A stretch of 64,000 bases of DNA from CAZMNY01 sp964567745 (GCA_964567745.1 CAZMNY010000022.1:65928-129927), one strand, 5' to 3'; positions 44,956-54,510 are shown, numbered from the stretch's first letter. Notes: generated by a model from the sequence alone, not told the origin. Made by a program: numbers and translations.

Positions 44956-45777
44956 ATGGCAGCCAAGCTGTCGGTCATTATCCCCTGTCGAAACGAGCGC
45001 ACCGACCTGTGCGCTTGCGTCGACTCTGTCCGGGACCTCGCCGATGAAATCATCATCGCCGATTCGGGTTCGACCGATGGTACTCTGCAAATCGCGCACA
45101 CTCTTTCCGACTGCCGACTGATTGAAAGCGAGTGGATTGACTACGCCTCATTCAAGAACTGGGCGATTCCGCAAGCCAGCCACCCATGGGTGTTGATCCT
45201 CGACGCTGACGAGCGAGTGCCGGAATCGCTGGCGGATGAGATCCGCGAGGCGATTGGGTCGGCAAGCGAAGACATCGATGGTTATTGGATCGGATTCCGC
45301 TCTTTCTTCCTGGGCTATGAACTCCGTTACGCCGGCTACAATTCGGCGGCCCTGCGGCTCTTTCGCCGAGATCGCTGTCGATACTCAAAGCGACGCGTGC
45401 ATGAAGAGATCGAGATCGATCGAGATCGCGCGAGCCGATTGCAGGCGAAGATTCTTCACTACAGCATCTGGAGCTACGATCAATATTTCGACAAGTGGGT
45501 CAAGTACACTCGCCTGGGCGCGGATGAGTTGTACACGCAAGGCAAGCGGGCAACGCAATTCAGCCTGCTCGCGCGGCCATTCCTGAGGTTCTTCCAGATG
45601 TACGTCTTGCGCCGCGGATTTCTCGACGGCTACGCTGGCCTGCAAGTCTGCATGCTCACGGCGTTCTTCAACACGTTCGTAAAACAAGCTCGGCTTTGGG
45701 AAAAGCAGCACGCGCTGCCGCGACCCGAATGGCGTCATTCCGATGCCCAGCACGACGATGCCAACAAGGCAGCTTGA
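44956..45777 (+). CDS. GT2 glycosyltransferase (WaaE/KdtX-like)
   Basis: A 273-aa family 2 glycosyltransferase. LSVIIPCRNE opens the Rossmann domain, ADSGSTDGT is the nucleotide-binding block, LDADERVP the DxD motif for metal, and RRVHEEIE with the following DRASRLQAKILHYS matches the WaaE/KdtX group. That group adds a hexose or heptose to the LPS inner core. AAAGGAA precedes the ATG at 44956, so the six-codon longer frame is not needed. Its LPS role fits lpxB, lpxK and waaA elsewhere in the window. Confidence 0.88.
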   Translation: MAAKLSVIIPCRNERTDLCACVDSVRDLADEIIIADSGSTDGTLQIAHTLSDCRLIESEWIDYASFKNWAIPQASHPWVLILDADERVPESLADEIREAIGSASEDIDGYWIGFRSFFLGYELRYAGYNSAALRLFRRDRCRYSKRRVHEEIEIDRDRASRLQAKILHYSIWSYDQYFDKWVKYTRLGADELYTQGKRATQFSLLARPFLRFFQMYVLRRGFLDGYAGLQVCMLTAFFNTFVKQARLWEKQHALPRPEWRHSDAQHDDANKAA

Positions 45778-45808
45778 GCAACGGCAAGCAAGTTATGCCC
45801 GCCAGCGC

Positions 45809-46027
45809 TTAGTCAACATGAATCTGGTTGACCACTTGTACTTCTTTGGCAACGGCTCGAACCAACTCTTGAGCCATCTGCTTCAGGTAAAACGTACTCA
45901 CCCGACCAGAGATCAAAAGTGCATCGTCGACCTGTTCAACCTGAAGCACTTTGAGGGCGTAGATCGGGCTTAGTGACAAAGCCCGTTGAGCGCGATGTTC
46001 TACCTCATCCACGATTGAGTTCGGCAT
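45809..46027 (-). CDS. Small BON-domain protein
   Basis: A 72-aa protein that is almost only one BON domain: an opening helix (VDEVEHRAQRAL), a strand VLQVEQVDDALLISGRV with the conserved central Gly, and the closing LVRAVAKEVQVVNQIHV. BON domains bind phospholipids or membranes. No signal peptide is seen, so it may act in the cytoplasm or with a partner. GGAAAAGAG precedes the ATG well. It is convergent with the glycosyltransferase gene, 31 bp apart. Confidence 0.8.
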   Translation of the reverse strand: MPNSIVDEVEHRAQRALSLSPIYALKVLQVEQVDDALLISGRVSTFYLKQMAQELVRAVAKEVQVVNQIHVD

Positions 46028-46370
46028 CTCTTTTCCATCCTTGAATGCGGCGGCTGTCAGTATCAGACTGCTCGCGTACGCCTACAATCTAGTTCTCATG
46101 AGCAAAAAATGTCAAGGACCAAACGCCTTAACCTGCTAGCAACTGACCGCCTACATAGCGACGATTGGGCGAACTTCGAATTCGGTTCCATGAAACCGTC
46201 TGCGGTCGAATTTGCACACTTCCGATTTGTATTACGGCCGTTCACAAACGACGGTTCGTTGCCGTCGAATCGGACTCGCGCGGCGCAGCGAGATCGAACT
46301 TGAATTAGGACGATGTTGGCGTCAGCCCGATAACGAACGGGGTCGAGCGCGAAAAAAAAGGCGCGATCGA
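46028..46370. other. Intergenic region between BON gene and cysC
   Basis: About 340 bp with no convincing gene. The plus-strand frame 46109-46303 has no motif and poor composition. An A8 run with flanking GCGC (46350-46362) lies just past the cysC stop and might form a weak terminator. Confidence 0.35.
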
Positions 46371-47060
46371 CTACGAAGAAGTCCGATCGCCGTTGGCGCC
46401 GATGACTCGCTTTGACTCGAGGTAGTCGACGACCTGATCGGCGAGTTGATCTGGTGTGAGTTTTCCGCCATCGAGAACAATTTCCGCATTGAACGGCGGC
46501 TCGAAGGGCGAGTCGATTCCCGTAAAATTCTTTATCTCTCCGCTGCGCGCCTTTGCGTAGAGCCCCTTGGGATCTCGCTTTTCGCAGACTTCGAGCGGCG
46601 TGTCGACGAAGACTTCGATGAATCGCCCTTCCGCTTGACTCTCAATCAGCAACCGCACCGAGTCCCGATCGCACCGAAACGGGCTGACAAAGGCGGCCAG
46701 AGTGATCGTGCCTGCTGAGACAAAAAGTTGCGAGACCGCACCAATGCGGCGAATGTTCTCTTGGCGATCAAGATCCGAGAAGCCCAGTCCAAATCTGGCG
46801 GCGAAATCGGCGCCATACGCTGGTTCCAATTGTTGAGGCGCTGCGCTGAGACCGAGTCGAACGTTGTCACCGTCGAGCAAGAACGAACGAACAGAACGGG
46901 CGAACAACTTTTTGTCGACGAGATTGGCGACCGTGCTCTTTCCACAGCCGCTCAGGCCCGTGAACCAAATCACACAACCAAGGTGGCCGTTTAGCGACTC
47001 TCTTTGCGGTTGTGTGATCGCCTGATTATGCCAGGTCAAGTCGATTCGCTCGCTGCTCAC
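46371..47060 (-). CDS. cysC: Adenylylsulfate kinase
   Basis: A 229-aa APS kinase making PAPS from adenylylsulfate and ATP, for sulfonation or assimilation. Walker A GLSGCGKST lies at 35-43, FLLDGDNVRLGL is the APS-binding motif, FVSPFRCDRD the lid and VDTPLEVCEKRDPKGLY the C-terminal signature. It is the stand-alone form without CysN or sulfurylase domains, and no other sulfate genes are near. It lies just downstream of the acyl-CoA dehydrogenase-like gene with a 15-bp gap. Confidence 0.93.
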   Translation of the reverse strand: MSSERIDLTWHNQAITQPQRESLNGHLGCVIWFTGLSGCGKSTVANLVDKKLFARSVRSFLLDGDNVRLGLSAAPQQLEPAYGADFAARFGLGFSDLDRQENIRRIGAVSQLFVSAGTITLAAFVSPFRCDRDSVRLLIESQAEGRFIEVFVDTPLEVCEKRDPKGLYAKARSGEIKNFTGIDSPFEPPFNAEIVLDGGKLTPDQLADQVVDYLESKRVIGANGDRTSS

Positions 47061-47075
47061 GCCAAGTCCTCGTGG

Positions 47076-48152
47076 TCAAGATTCGATACCGGCAAATTCG
47101 CACATGTTGGCGTTCATCACCGTTTGAGGGCAACTCCAGACGAGGAAGAACAACGCCTCCTGACACCAGCGGCCGGCTGGGTGGCCGACAACATACCCGG
47201 CCCCCTTGGCCGCGGCCAGGGACGCCTGTGACGAGCGGAGCGCCAAACTATTGGCCCGTACCCGAAAATCCTGCAAGTTGCACTGGCCGATTCCGTCGGC
47301 GGCGGAGATGAGTTCGTCCTTCAACTGGTCTCGTTCCGACTGCATTGCTTCGAGCGGGCTCGCCAGATCGGGACGGCGAGCCGCCTCGTCGCGGATGTAA
47401 TCCAAACAGGCCGAGGCTAAACCGACAGCGAGCACCGAGGTCTGCAGCCCGCCTGTGCTGGCCCCCGTGCCTCGCTGCATCACGTTTTCCTTCGGCCCAG
47501 CCAATATCCACTCGGCGGGCAAGCGAATCGAATCACAGCGAACCGGTCCGGTGCAACTTGCGCCAAGCCCAACAAGATCGGCGGATCGCGGCGTCGAGAG
47601 CCCCGGCAAATCGGTCGGAGCGACGGCAAGAATCTCGCGACCATCTTCGAGCGTGGCGCCAAGCACCAACAGATCGGCGTGCTCACCACCCGTTACCCAT
47701 GGGCTCAAGCCGTCCAGAATAAAGCCGTCTTCGGCAGGCTCGGCTCGGAGCAACGGGCGTTTGAGATGTCGACCGCTTGTCGTCAAGTGAGAAACGCCGA
47801 CCGTCGCAAACCGATCACCCGAGATCAGCGCGGGTAGGAATTGGCTACGAGCCGCCGCGCTGCCACCCGATGCGATCCGGTGACTGGCGCCCATGCGCTG
47901 CGTGATGACGAACGTGGTCGTCAGACAAGCGGCCGCGAGCCGTAGATACGCTCGATAGATGTCGCCATCGCTCCAACCCTGCCCACCAAACTCTTGCGGA
48001 ACGAACCATTCGTACACGCCAGCCTCACCGCACAACTTGAGCTGCTCGCGAGGCCAATCGTCCGGTGACGCTTTCAACTGATCGCTAAGCCTTGCGAGCT
48101 CGGCGCAGAGCTCGAGGAGTTGTGGAGCTTCAGGTGTTGATATCGCCGCCAT
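47076..48152 (-). CDS. Acyl-CoA dehydrogenase-like protein
   Basis: A 358-aa flavoprotein of the acyl-CoA dehydrogenase superfamily. An N-terminal helical domain (GVYEWFVPQEFGGQGW) is followed by VGVSHLTTSG in the FAD/substrate strand region and a C-terminal four-helix domain. The catalytic Glu of classical enzymes is not evident, and the chain is shorter than the usual 380, so it could be a flavin monooxygenase-type relative. I use the ATG at 48152 with GAGGAG upstream; the frame is open to 48206. It precedes cysC by 15 bp. Confidence 0.75.
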   Translation of the reverse strand: MAAISTPEAPQLLELCAELARLSDQLKASPDDWPREQLKLCGEAGVYEWFVPQEFGGQGWSDGDIYRAYLRLAAACLTTTFVITQRMGASHRIASGGSAAARSQFLPALISGDRFATVGVSHLTTSGRHLKRPLLRAEPAEDGFILDGLSPWVTGGEHADLLVLGATLEDGREILAVAPTDLPGLSTPRSADLVGLGASCTGPVRCDSIRLPAEWILAGPKENVMQRGTGASTGGLQTSVLAVGLASACLDYIRDEAARRPDLASPLEAMQSERDQLKDELISAADGIGQCNLQDFRVRANSLALRSSQASLAAAKGAGYVVGHPAGRWCQEALFFLVWSCPQTVMNANMCEFAGIES

Positions 48153-48658
48153 GGAGAATCTCCTCGTTTTCCGTTCAATTCTACGGTCGTTGGCGGATGT
48201 GACCAAGGACGCGAATTCTGAAGAAAATCGAAACTGGTGCGAGGCGAAAAGTGAGCGACGAACAATTGCGACCGTTGACGGTGAATCGAGTTGGGAATTG
48301 TCTTGCGAGCTTGCGGCGGCTGGCAGATTGAGCCGAAGCTAGATCGAGCACTACGTTCAATCGAACGCCCTTAGCCCAAGGTGCGGCAACTCTGCTGGAC
48401 CTAAGCTAAATCGTCTCGTCAATCGCGTCGCGAGACGTGTCTGGCGGAGCCGAGCTGATTATCTTCTGTTACTTGGGCAAAAAGCCAGTTTGGTGGCGGA
48501 CGCGAGCCGGCAAGGAGGCGATCTGCGACAAGAACGAATGTCCCAAATAACCTCTTTGGTCTTGACATTCTTTATGTGGTCACGGTACCAAACCCCTATC
48601 CAGTCATAGCTTTTTGAAGATGCGGGCGGAGATATCGGGACAATATTGAGGACCAGCA
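48153..48658. other. Intergenic region before glgP
   Basis: About 500 bp between divergent genes. One inverted repeat, CGTCTCG at 48412-48418 and CGAGACG at 48431-48437, is present. The open frames there (48459-48695 minus) look non-coding. No promoter is clear. Confidence 0.4.
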
Positions 48659-50857
48659 ATGACGCGCATGGACATCGACAGCCAACCCAAATCACAAGCC
48701 CGCGCCGCTACCGAACAGTCGGCTGAATCTCTTTACGACAAATGCCTGGCTCTGGCCAACAACCTTTGGTGGGCGTGGCATCCGGAAGTAATCAACTTAT
48801 TCCGTGACCTCGACCCCATCCGCTGGCGTCAACTCGACCATAACCCGATCGCGTTACTGGCCGAGTTCACGCCTGAGCGTCTGGCTTCTCGAGCGGCCGA
48901 GCTGGTGTTGTTCAGCCGCATCAATCACGCTCATCGGCGTTTGAAGGAATACTTAAGTACAAACCAAACCTGGGCTTCGACGAACGCTGGCGTTTTGGGT
49001 GCCGCACCGGTCTGCTATTTCTCGGCCGAATTCGGAATGCATGAGTCGGTGCAGATCTACTCGGGCGGCTTGGGCGTGCTCTCTGGCGACCATATCAAAG
49101 CCGCAAGCGGGCTCGGCGTACCGCTGGTTGGAATCGGGCTGTTCTACGATCAAGGCTATTTCAAGCAACACTTGGACGAGAATGGCTGGCAGCTTGAAGA
49201 ATACATGGACACAAAGGTGGAGAACCTTCCGCTACAACCGGCCCGCGACGCCAACGGCGAACCGATCACGGTTCAGATCGAAACGCGCAAGGGCCCGCTG
49301 TTCGCCAAAGTCTGGCGATTGAATGTCGGTCGAGTTCGTTTGTATTTACTCGACTGCGACGTGGAAGGAAACAACCCGCAAGATCGCGAATTGACTTCAC
49401 GGCTCTACGGCGGAGACGAGCGAACTCGAGTGCGTCAAGAACTTGTGCTCGGCATCGGCGGAGTGAAAGCGTTACGAGCGCTCGGCATTCGACCGGGCGT
49501 GTATCACTTGAACGAAGGTCACAGCGCGTTTGGTCCTTTGGAAGTGGTCCGTGAACGAATGCACGACGACGGACTCACGTTTGACGACGCCCTGCGCGAG
49601 GTGACTCAACAGACCATCTTCACAACCCATACGCCGGTTCCGGCGGGCCACGACCGATTCGATGGCGAATTGGTGGAAGAACACATCGGCCCGCTGCGAG
49701 ACCAACTGGGAATCTCCTACGACCAACTGTTGGGACTCGGCCGGGTCGAACCGCAGAACAACGACGAGTCGTTTTGCATGACGGTTTTGGGTCTCAAGCT
49801 TTCTCGTAAAGCGAACGCGGTCAGCCAATTACACGGCCACATCTCACGCCGCATGTGGGCTCACCTTTGGCCGTGGCGAGTGGAAGAGGAGATTCCGATC
49901 GGGCACATCACCAACGGCGTGCACGTGCCCAGTTGGCTCGCCCATCAGATGTCTCAGCTCTACGATCGCCACTTTGAACAGGGTTGGATTCGCAACCACG
50001 GCGACTCGAAAATCTGGCAGTCGATCTACGATGTCGACCCGGGCGAGCTATGGGAAACTCACAACACGCTGAAGAATCTTCTGATCTCGTTTGTTCGCCG
50101 CCGAATCAGTCGACAGTGTCGTCGGCGAGGTGAGAGCGATGCGACGGTCGAAGCAGCGAGAAACGTCCTCAACCCGAACATTCTCACGATCGGTTTTGGC
50201 CGACGCTTCGCCACGTACAAACGAGCCAACTTGTTCCTCAGCCAAATCGATCGGCTGGCGGAGCTCTGCAACGACCCGGATCGACCGGTTCAGTTCATCT
50301 TTGCCGGCAAAGCTCACCCCAAAGACAATCCTGGCAAGAAGTTTATCCAAACGATAGCCAACCTGCGCGACGATCCGCGTTTTGCTCAGAACATCGTGTA
50401 CGTCGAAGACTACGACATCAATGTCTGCCGCCACTTGGTTCAAGGCGTGGATGTTTGGCTCAACAACCCGCGACGTCCTTTGGAAGCGTCCGGAACGAGC
50501 GGCCAAAAAGTGGTTCTCAACGGCGGACTCAACTGCTCGGTGCTCGATGGCTGGTGGGCCGAGGCGTACAACGGTCAAAACGGTTTCTCCATTGGCGACG
50601 GGCGAAGCCACGTTGACGACAAGATCACCGACCAACGCGACGGCGACGCGCTGTTTGAGACGTTGGAGCACGAGGTCATCTCGACGTTCTACGATCGCGA
50701 CATCGACGGACTGCCGCGTGAGTGGATCAAGATGATGATGAACTCGATCGGCACGCTCGCCTGGCGATTCAGCGCCCACCGCATGGTGATGGACTACACC
50801 AATCACTGCTACGTCCCCGCCGCCGGCGGACTCAGCTGCGACATGAACATTCGCTAG
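48659..50857 (+). CDS. glgP: Alpha-glucan (glycogen) phosphorylase, short form
   Basis: A 732-aa GT35 phosphorylase releasing glucose-1-phosphate from glycogen or maltodextrin. It is the short, DUF3417-containing type: LANNLWWAWHPEV at the N-terminus, CYFSAEFGMHES, YSGGLGVLSGDH, YHLNEGHSAF and, near the C-terminus, EASGTSGQKVVLNGGLN with the PLP-binding Lys. It lacks the regulatory N-terminus of animal enzymes. Its TAG stop overlaps the first CTAG of a 108-bp MITE-like element, so the element begins inside the stop codon context. Confidence 0.93.
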   Translation: MTRMDIDSQPKSQARAATEQSAESLYDKCLALANNLWWAWHPEVINLFRDLDPIRWRQLDHNPIALLAEFTPERLASRAAELVLFSRINHAHRRLKEYLSTNQTWASTNAGVLGAAPVCYFSAEFGMHESVQIYSGGLGVLSGDHIKAASGLGVPLVGIGLFYDQGYFKQHLDENGWQLEEYMDTKVENLPLQPARDANGEPITVQIETRKGPLFAKVWRLNVGRVRLYLLDCDVEGNNPQDRELTSRLYGGDERTRVRQELVLGIGGVKALRALGIRPGVYHLNEGHSAFGPLEVVRERMHDDGLTFDDALREVTQQTIFTTHTPVPAGHDRFDGELVEEHIGPLRDQLGISYDQLLGLGRVEPQNNDESFCMTVLGLKLSRKANAVSQLHGHISRRMWAHLWPWRVEEEIPIGHITNGVHVPSWLAHQMSQLYDRHFEQGWIRNHGDSKIWQSIYDVDPGELWETHNTLKNLLISFVRRRISRQCRRRGESDATVEAARNVLNPNILTIGFGRRFATYKRANLFLSQIDRLAELCNDPDRPVQFIFAGKAHPKDNPGKKFIQTIANLRDDPRFAQNIVYVEDYDINVCRHLVQGVDVWLNNPRRPLEASGTSGQKVVLNGGLNCSVLDGWWAEAYNGQNGFSIGDGRSHVDDKITDQRDGDALFETLEHEVISTFYDRDIDGLPREWIKMMMNSIGTLAWRFSAHRMVMDYTNHCYVPAAGGLSCDMNIR

Positions 50858-50961
50858 TGCTGCGTTGCAGCTTGGAATTGGGATCGACAATTCGTTTGGT
50901 CAACGCCCGCCACGGCGAATCGGGTGCGCCACCCTAAAACTAAGACGTAACGCAGCACTAG
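50854..50961. mobile_element. MITE-like element, copy B (108 bp)
   Basis: A second 108-bp element with the same borders as copy A: left CTAGTGCTGCGTT, right AACGCAGCACTAG, a 13-bp perfect terminal inverted repeat. Internal GAATTGGGATC at offset 22 and an ACGCC-GCCA block match copy A, while the rest has diverged. Its first CTAG contains the glgP stop codon. No coding capacity. Confidence 0.8.
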
Positions 50962-51039
50962 TCGACCGACTCGGCGATTGAGTTGTTCAATGTCTGTGTC
51001 CTCTTACTGGTTCTCCACTGCGTTCTCTACTTCGTTCTC

Positions 51040-52026
51040 TCACAGCGCGCGTTGGGTCGACTTGGCGTCGAGCACGTACGAGAAGATGAGCGGCGCGACG
51101 ATGGACGCGTCCGAGTTGATCATGAACTTGGGCGCGTCAACATCCAGCTTGAACCAGGTGATCTTTTCGTTCGGCGCCGCGCCGGAGTAGGAACCGTACG
51201 ACGTCGTGGAGTCCGAGATCTGCGCGAAGTACTGCCAGAATCGACATTCACGCCTCAAGTCTTGCAAGATTAGCGGGATCGCGCAGATCGCGAAGTCGCC
51301 CGCAATTCCTCCGCCCAGTTGAAAGAACCCGATTGGCGCTTCACTGTCGTTCTTTGAATACCAATCGACTAAGTGCTCCATCTGCGCCGTGCCATGTTTG
51401 ACCGGCGAGTGGTCGGGGATAACGCCTTCAATCACGCGAGCGGCGAAGATGTTGCCGAGCGTGCAGTCTTCGAAGCCGGGCGAGTAGATGGGGATCTGTT
51501 TGTCGAATGCGGCAGCCACCCATGACTCGTCGCGCGGCGCCTGCATGTGTTCGTCGAGCACTCCAGCGTCGAGCAGTCGATAGAAGTACTCATACGGAAA
51601 GTACGACTCGCCATCGCGGCCGGCCCGACGCCAAAGGTCGACCATGTGGTGCTCGAGGTTGCGGATGACGGTTTCTGGAATGCACGTGTCGGTTACTCGA
51701 TTGAACCCTTGGTCGCGCAAGGCGAGCTCGTCGGCTGGGCTCAAGTCGCGGTAGTGCGGCGCCATCTTGTATTCGTCATGCGCCAGCAGATTGAAGATGT
51801 CCTCCTCCAAGTTGGCGGCGGTGCAGCAGATCGCGTGCACTTTATCTTCGCGAATCATCTCCGCCAGCGAGACGCCGATCTCCGCCGTACTCATCGCTCC
51901 GGCCATCGCGAGCAACATCCGGCCGCCGTCGTCAATGTGCTTCCGATACGCCTGCGCGGCCTCAAGCGTCTCGCGCGCGTTAAAATGCCGAAAATGTTTC
52001 TCCATGAATTCTGATATGGACATCAT
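51040..52026 (-). CDS. Deoxyhypusine synthase-like protein
   Basis: A 328-aa homologue of deoxyhypusine synthase. The opening FNARETLEAAQAYRKHIDDGG, AMAGAMSTAEIGVSLAEMI and GGGIAGDFAIC fit the NAD-binding fold, and TTSYGSYSGAAPNEKITW carries the active-site Lys (about residue 288). Eukaryotic and archaeal enzymes modify eIF5A using spermidine; bacterial members likely work on polyamines or another protein, since bacteria lack eIF5A. The ATG at 52026 follows GGAAG; the next ATG one codon later is equally possible. Confidence 0.88.
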   Translation of the reverse strand: MMSISEFMEKHFRHFNARETLEAAQAYRKHIDDGGRMLLAMAGAMSTAEIGVSLAEMIREDKVHAICCTAANLEEDIFNLLAHDEYKMAPHYRDLSPADELALRDQGFNRVTDTCIPETVIRNLEHHMVDLWRRAGRDGESYFPYEYFYRLLDAGVLDEHMQAPRDESWVAAAFDKQIPIYSPGFEDCTLGNIFAARVIEGVIPDHSPVKHGTAQMEHLVDWYSKNDSEAPIGFFQLGGGIAGDFAICAIPLILQDLRRECRFWQYFAQISDSTTSYGSYSGAAPNEKITWFKLDVDAPKFMINSDASIVAPLIFSYVLDAKSTQRAL

Positions 52027-52214
52027 CTTCCAGCCTAAGTGCGAATACTGTGGCGCTAAGTGGCGCTGGCAAACCAGCGGCCCCGAAGCAGGATACTCGA
52101 ACGCTCAATGAGGGTGCAGTGTTGAGTGTTTGCAGTCAAGAGGGGAGAATGTTTGCGTATCAACGACAACGAGTAGGGCCGACCGCCGTCGATCGAAAGA
52201 GGAATTGAGACGTT

Positions 52215-52877
52215 ATGGAACTGCTACCCTTCGTATTCATCGCCACGTTCATCTGTATCGCACTGGCAATGGCGATTTGGCGTTATTTCGCTGAGAAGAA
52301 AAGACGAGAGCAGATCGTCCAGGTCGCTTCGGCGATGGGACTGCCCTATTTCGAAAAAGGCGACCCCGCGCTGCTGAGCGACCTGTCTGAATTCGAGCTA
52401 TTCTCGAAGGGCCGGCGACGCACCATCACCAACATGGTTCACGGCGAGGCGGACGGAGTCGACCTCGGTCTGTTCGATTATCAATACACCATCGGCAGCG
52501 GAAAGCACTCGCAAACGCTCCGCCAGTCGGTCGTCTACATCAGAGCAAAGGACCTCGTCGCCCCTGTCTTCACGATCGGACCCGAATCATTTTTTCACCG
52601 CATCGGCAACTTCCTTGGGATGCAGGACATCGACTTCGACACCCATCCGGAGTTTTCCAAGAAGTTCATGTTGCGAGGTCCGGATGAAACGGCAATTCGA
52701 GAGTTCTTCACTGGTGAAAGGCTGACGTTTCTTGAAGGCCACCCGACGATTTCGATTGAGGCGCGTGGCGACCAGCTTGCGGTTTTCTACAACAACAAAC
52801 GCTCCGCTCCCGAAGAGCTCCAAGCGTTAATGGCCCTCGGCTTCGAGATCTACGCGCTGCTGCGGCAACAGAGTTGA
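52215..52877 (+). CDS. Membrane-anchored hypothetical protein
   Basis: A 220-aa protein with one N-terminal membrane segment (about 4-24) followed by basic residues (KKRREQIV) and a soluble domain of about 180 residues (MGLPYFEKGD, SDLSEFELFSKGRRR, LGLFDYQYTIGSGKHS). I do not recognise the family. Predicted topology is a cytoplasmic domain tethered to the inner membrane. It stands between convergent and divergent neighbours, without an obvious partner. Confidence 0.7.
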   Translation: MELLPFVFIATFICIALAMAIWRYFAEKKRREQIVQVASAMGLPYFEKGDPALLSDLSEFELFSKGRRRTITNMVHGEADGVDLGLFDYQYTIGSGKHSQTLRQSVVYIRAKDLVAPVFTIGPESFFHRIGNFLGMQDIDFDTHPEFSKKFMLRGPDETAIREFFTGERLTFLEGHPTISIEARGDQLAVFYNNKRSAPEELQALMALGFEIYALLRQQS

Positions 52878-53115
52878 GCGTCGCCTTTCGCTCCGCTGTC
52901 GTGGCTGGGGCATCCTGCCGCAGTGATGTTTTGGCGCAACTCGACCACGTCAGCCCGTTGGCGCGACGCTGATTCGTGCGAGAGACTCCTTTCGTTCGCC
53001 GCTAGTAAAGGAAGTCCGAAACGGCCACTGCGGCTGGAAGCCCCAGCCACGGGCCGTACGCAATCTGTCGTGGCTGGTCGGCGCGCTTGGACACGCTCTT
53101 CTATCTCTGCACTCG

Positions 53116-54510
53116 TTAGCGATTCGACTCGGTCTCGTCGTTCGCCGGCGGCTCGACGCCCGACCATCGACGCTCGACCTGATCTGACAACGTTGGGTAA
53201 CGGCCGATGAAATGGTCTCGCATCAGGGGAAACGTAAACTCGTCTCGAGTCGCCAGGTCGGCGTCTTGATCGCGGGCGGTCGGCATGTGGCAATCGATAC
53301 AGTTCGACTCAATTTGCTCGCCCCATTTCTCATACTTGGCGCACGATTCGGACTCGTGACACGCGAGGCACGATTGCGATGCGTGCTTCAAATCGCCGCG
53401 TTCGCTCGCATGCGGATTGTGGCAGGTTGTGCAGGTCATTTCTCCACGCGGACCGCCAAAGCACTTGCTCAAACGCAACCGAGCAAGTTGATTCGTCGAA
53501 TGCACGCCGAAACTCTGCTGCTCGAGCTCTCTTTGTCTGATGAACTCATCCAACGGATCGCCGGGATGATATGAAAACGGCGGCTGGTGGAATTCGCCTA
53601 CGCCGGCATGGCACTGTGCGCAAAGGTCGATCTGTCTGGCTCGGCTCAACTGCTCTGGGCGTACAATCGGATCGTCTTCGAGAGACTTCTCGCCTTGCTT
53701 GCGGCGAAACGCAATGTGGTCGCTCCCGCCACCATGGCACCGCTCGCACGAGATTCCCAACAAGACCGACTCGCGGTCGTAGCTATTCCAGGCGTCGTCT
53801 CGCTCAGTGGCAGTGCTCACATGACACCGCAAGCAACCGGACGATGCGGCTCGCGAATAATTCGCTGTTCCCTTCGGGTAGCCAGGACTCTTTGTCCAGG
53901 AATCGAGTTCGGTCGAATAGGTCAGCGGCAGTTGGTAGAGTCGAGTCCTTTCCCAATACAAGAATGTCTGGGCGTGAAGACCGGAGCCGAGGACGATGTC
54001 AAACGGCTTCGAATAGCGATGCTCGTCTTCATCCAGCTTGACGACCGCCGTTTGCCAAAATCGTCCATCTCGGTTTTCGATTTCGAATTGCAGCGCCGGA
54101 TGGGCTGTGGGGTGCGAGGTGCCGTCCCGCGTATCGCCCAGAATGGTTTGTTCGTTCGCGGACCGCGATGAGAGAAAGTGAGGCGTCTTCAAATAGCTTG
54201 CGACTCGTTCTGAATGGCATTCGCGACACGCGTCGACTCCGACGAACTCAGCTCGCTTCGGCGGTCGTTCCTCAAAGGTCCGTTGCGGCGCGTCGTGCAA
54301 CGGATCGGGCGGCGTGATCAGACCGAGCGGGTCGATCCGCATGGGCTCTGGTTTGGAGGGGGCGAATGACTGCAGCAAGATCGCCGCGATAGCGACCAAT
54401 GCGACAATCGCTCCGATGCCCAAGACCCACTTCGGCAGCCCCTTCGGCGCACGAACCCGCTCGGCCTCATCGTCATCGTGCCAGCGGCGACAAAACGGTT
54501 CTTCGTTCAA
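53116..54510 (-). CDS. Membrane-anchored seven-heme cytochrome c
   Basis: An exported multiheme cytochrome. One membrane segment near the start (PKWVLGIGAIVALVAIAAIL) anchors it. The periplasmic part has seven CxxCH motifs: CRECH, CLRCH, CERCH, CAQCH, CTTCH, CLACH and CIDCH. The family resembles the cytochrome c554/c' type. It probably carries electrons in the periplasm, but no reductase partner is adjacent. The start is uncertain: a TTG at 54510 (opening NEEPFCRRW) or a TTG at 54564, both without a clear ribosome site. The 54-aa secreted protein lies just upstream on the same strand. Confidence 0.85.
   Translation of the reverse strand: MNEEPFCRRWHDDDEAERVRAPKGLPKWVLGIGAIVALVAIAAILLQSFAPSKPEPMRIDPLGLITPPDPLHDAPQRTFEERPPKRAEFVGVDACRECHSERVASYLKTPHFLSSRSANEQTILGDTRDGTSHPTAHPALQFEIENRDGRFWQTAVVKLDEDEHRYSKPFDIVLGSGLHAQTFLYWERTRLYQLPLTYSTELDSWTKSPGYPKGTANYSRAASSGCLRCHVSTATERDDAWNSYDRESVLLGISCERCHGGGSDHIAFRRKQGEKSLEDDPIVRPEQLSRARQIDLCAQCHAGVGEFHQPPFSYHPGDPLDEFIRQRELEQQSFGVHSTNQLARLRLSKCFGGPRGEMTCTTCHNPHASERGDLKHASQSCLACHESESCAKYEKWGEQIESNCIDCHMPTARDQDADLATRDEFTFPLMRDHFIGRYPTLSDQVERRWSGVEPPANDETESNR

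Noticed and set aside
46109..46303. 64-aa plus-strand frame before cysC
   Set aside because: No motif and poor composition; the region looks like plain intergenic DNA.
48459..48695. 78-aa minus frame upstream of glgP
   Set aside because: Overlaps the glgP start and has no recognisable features.
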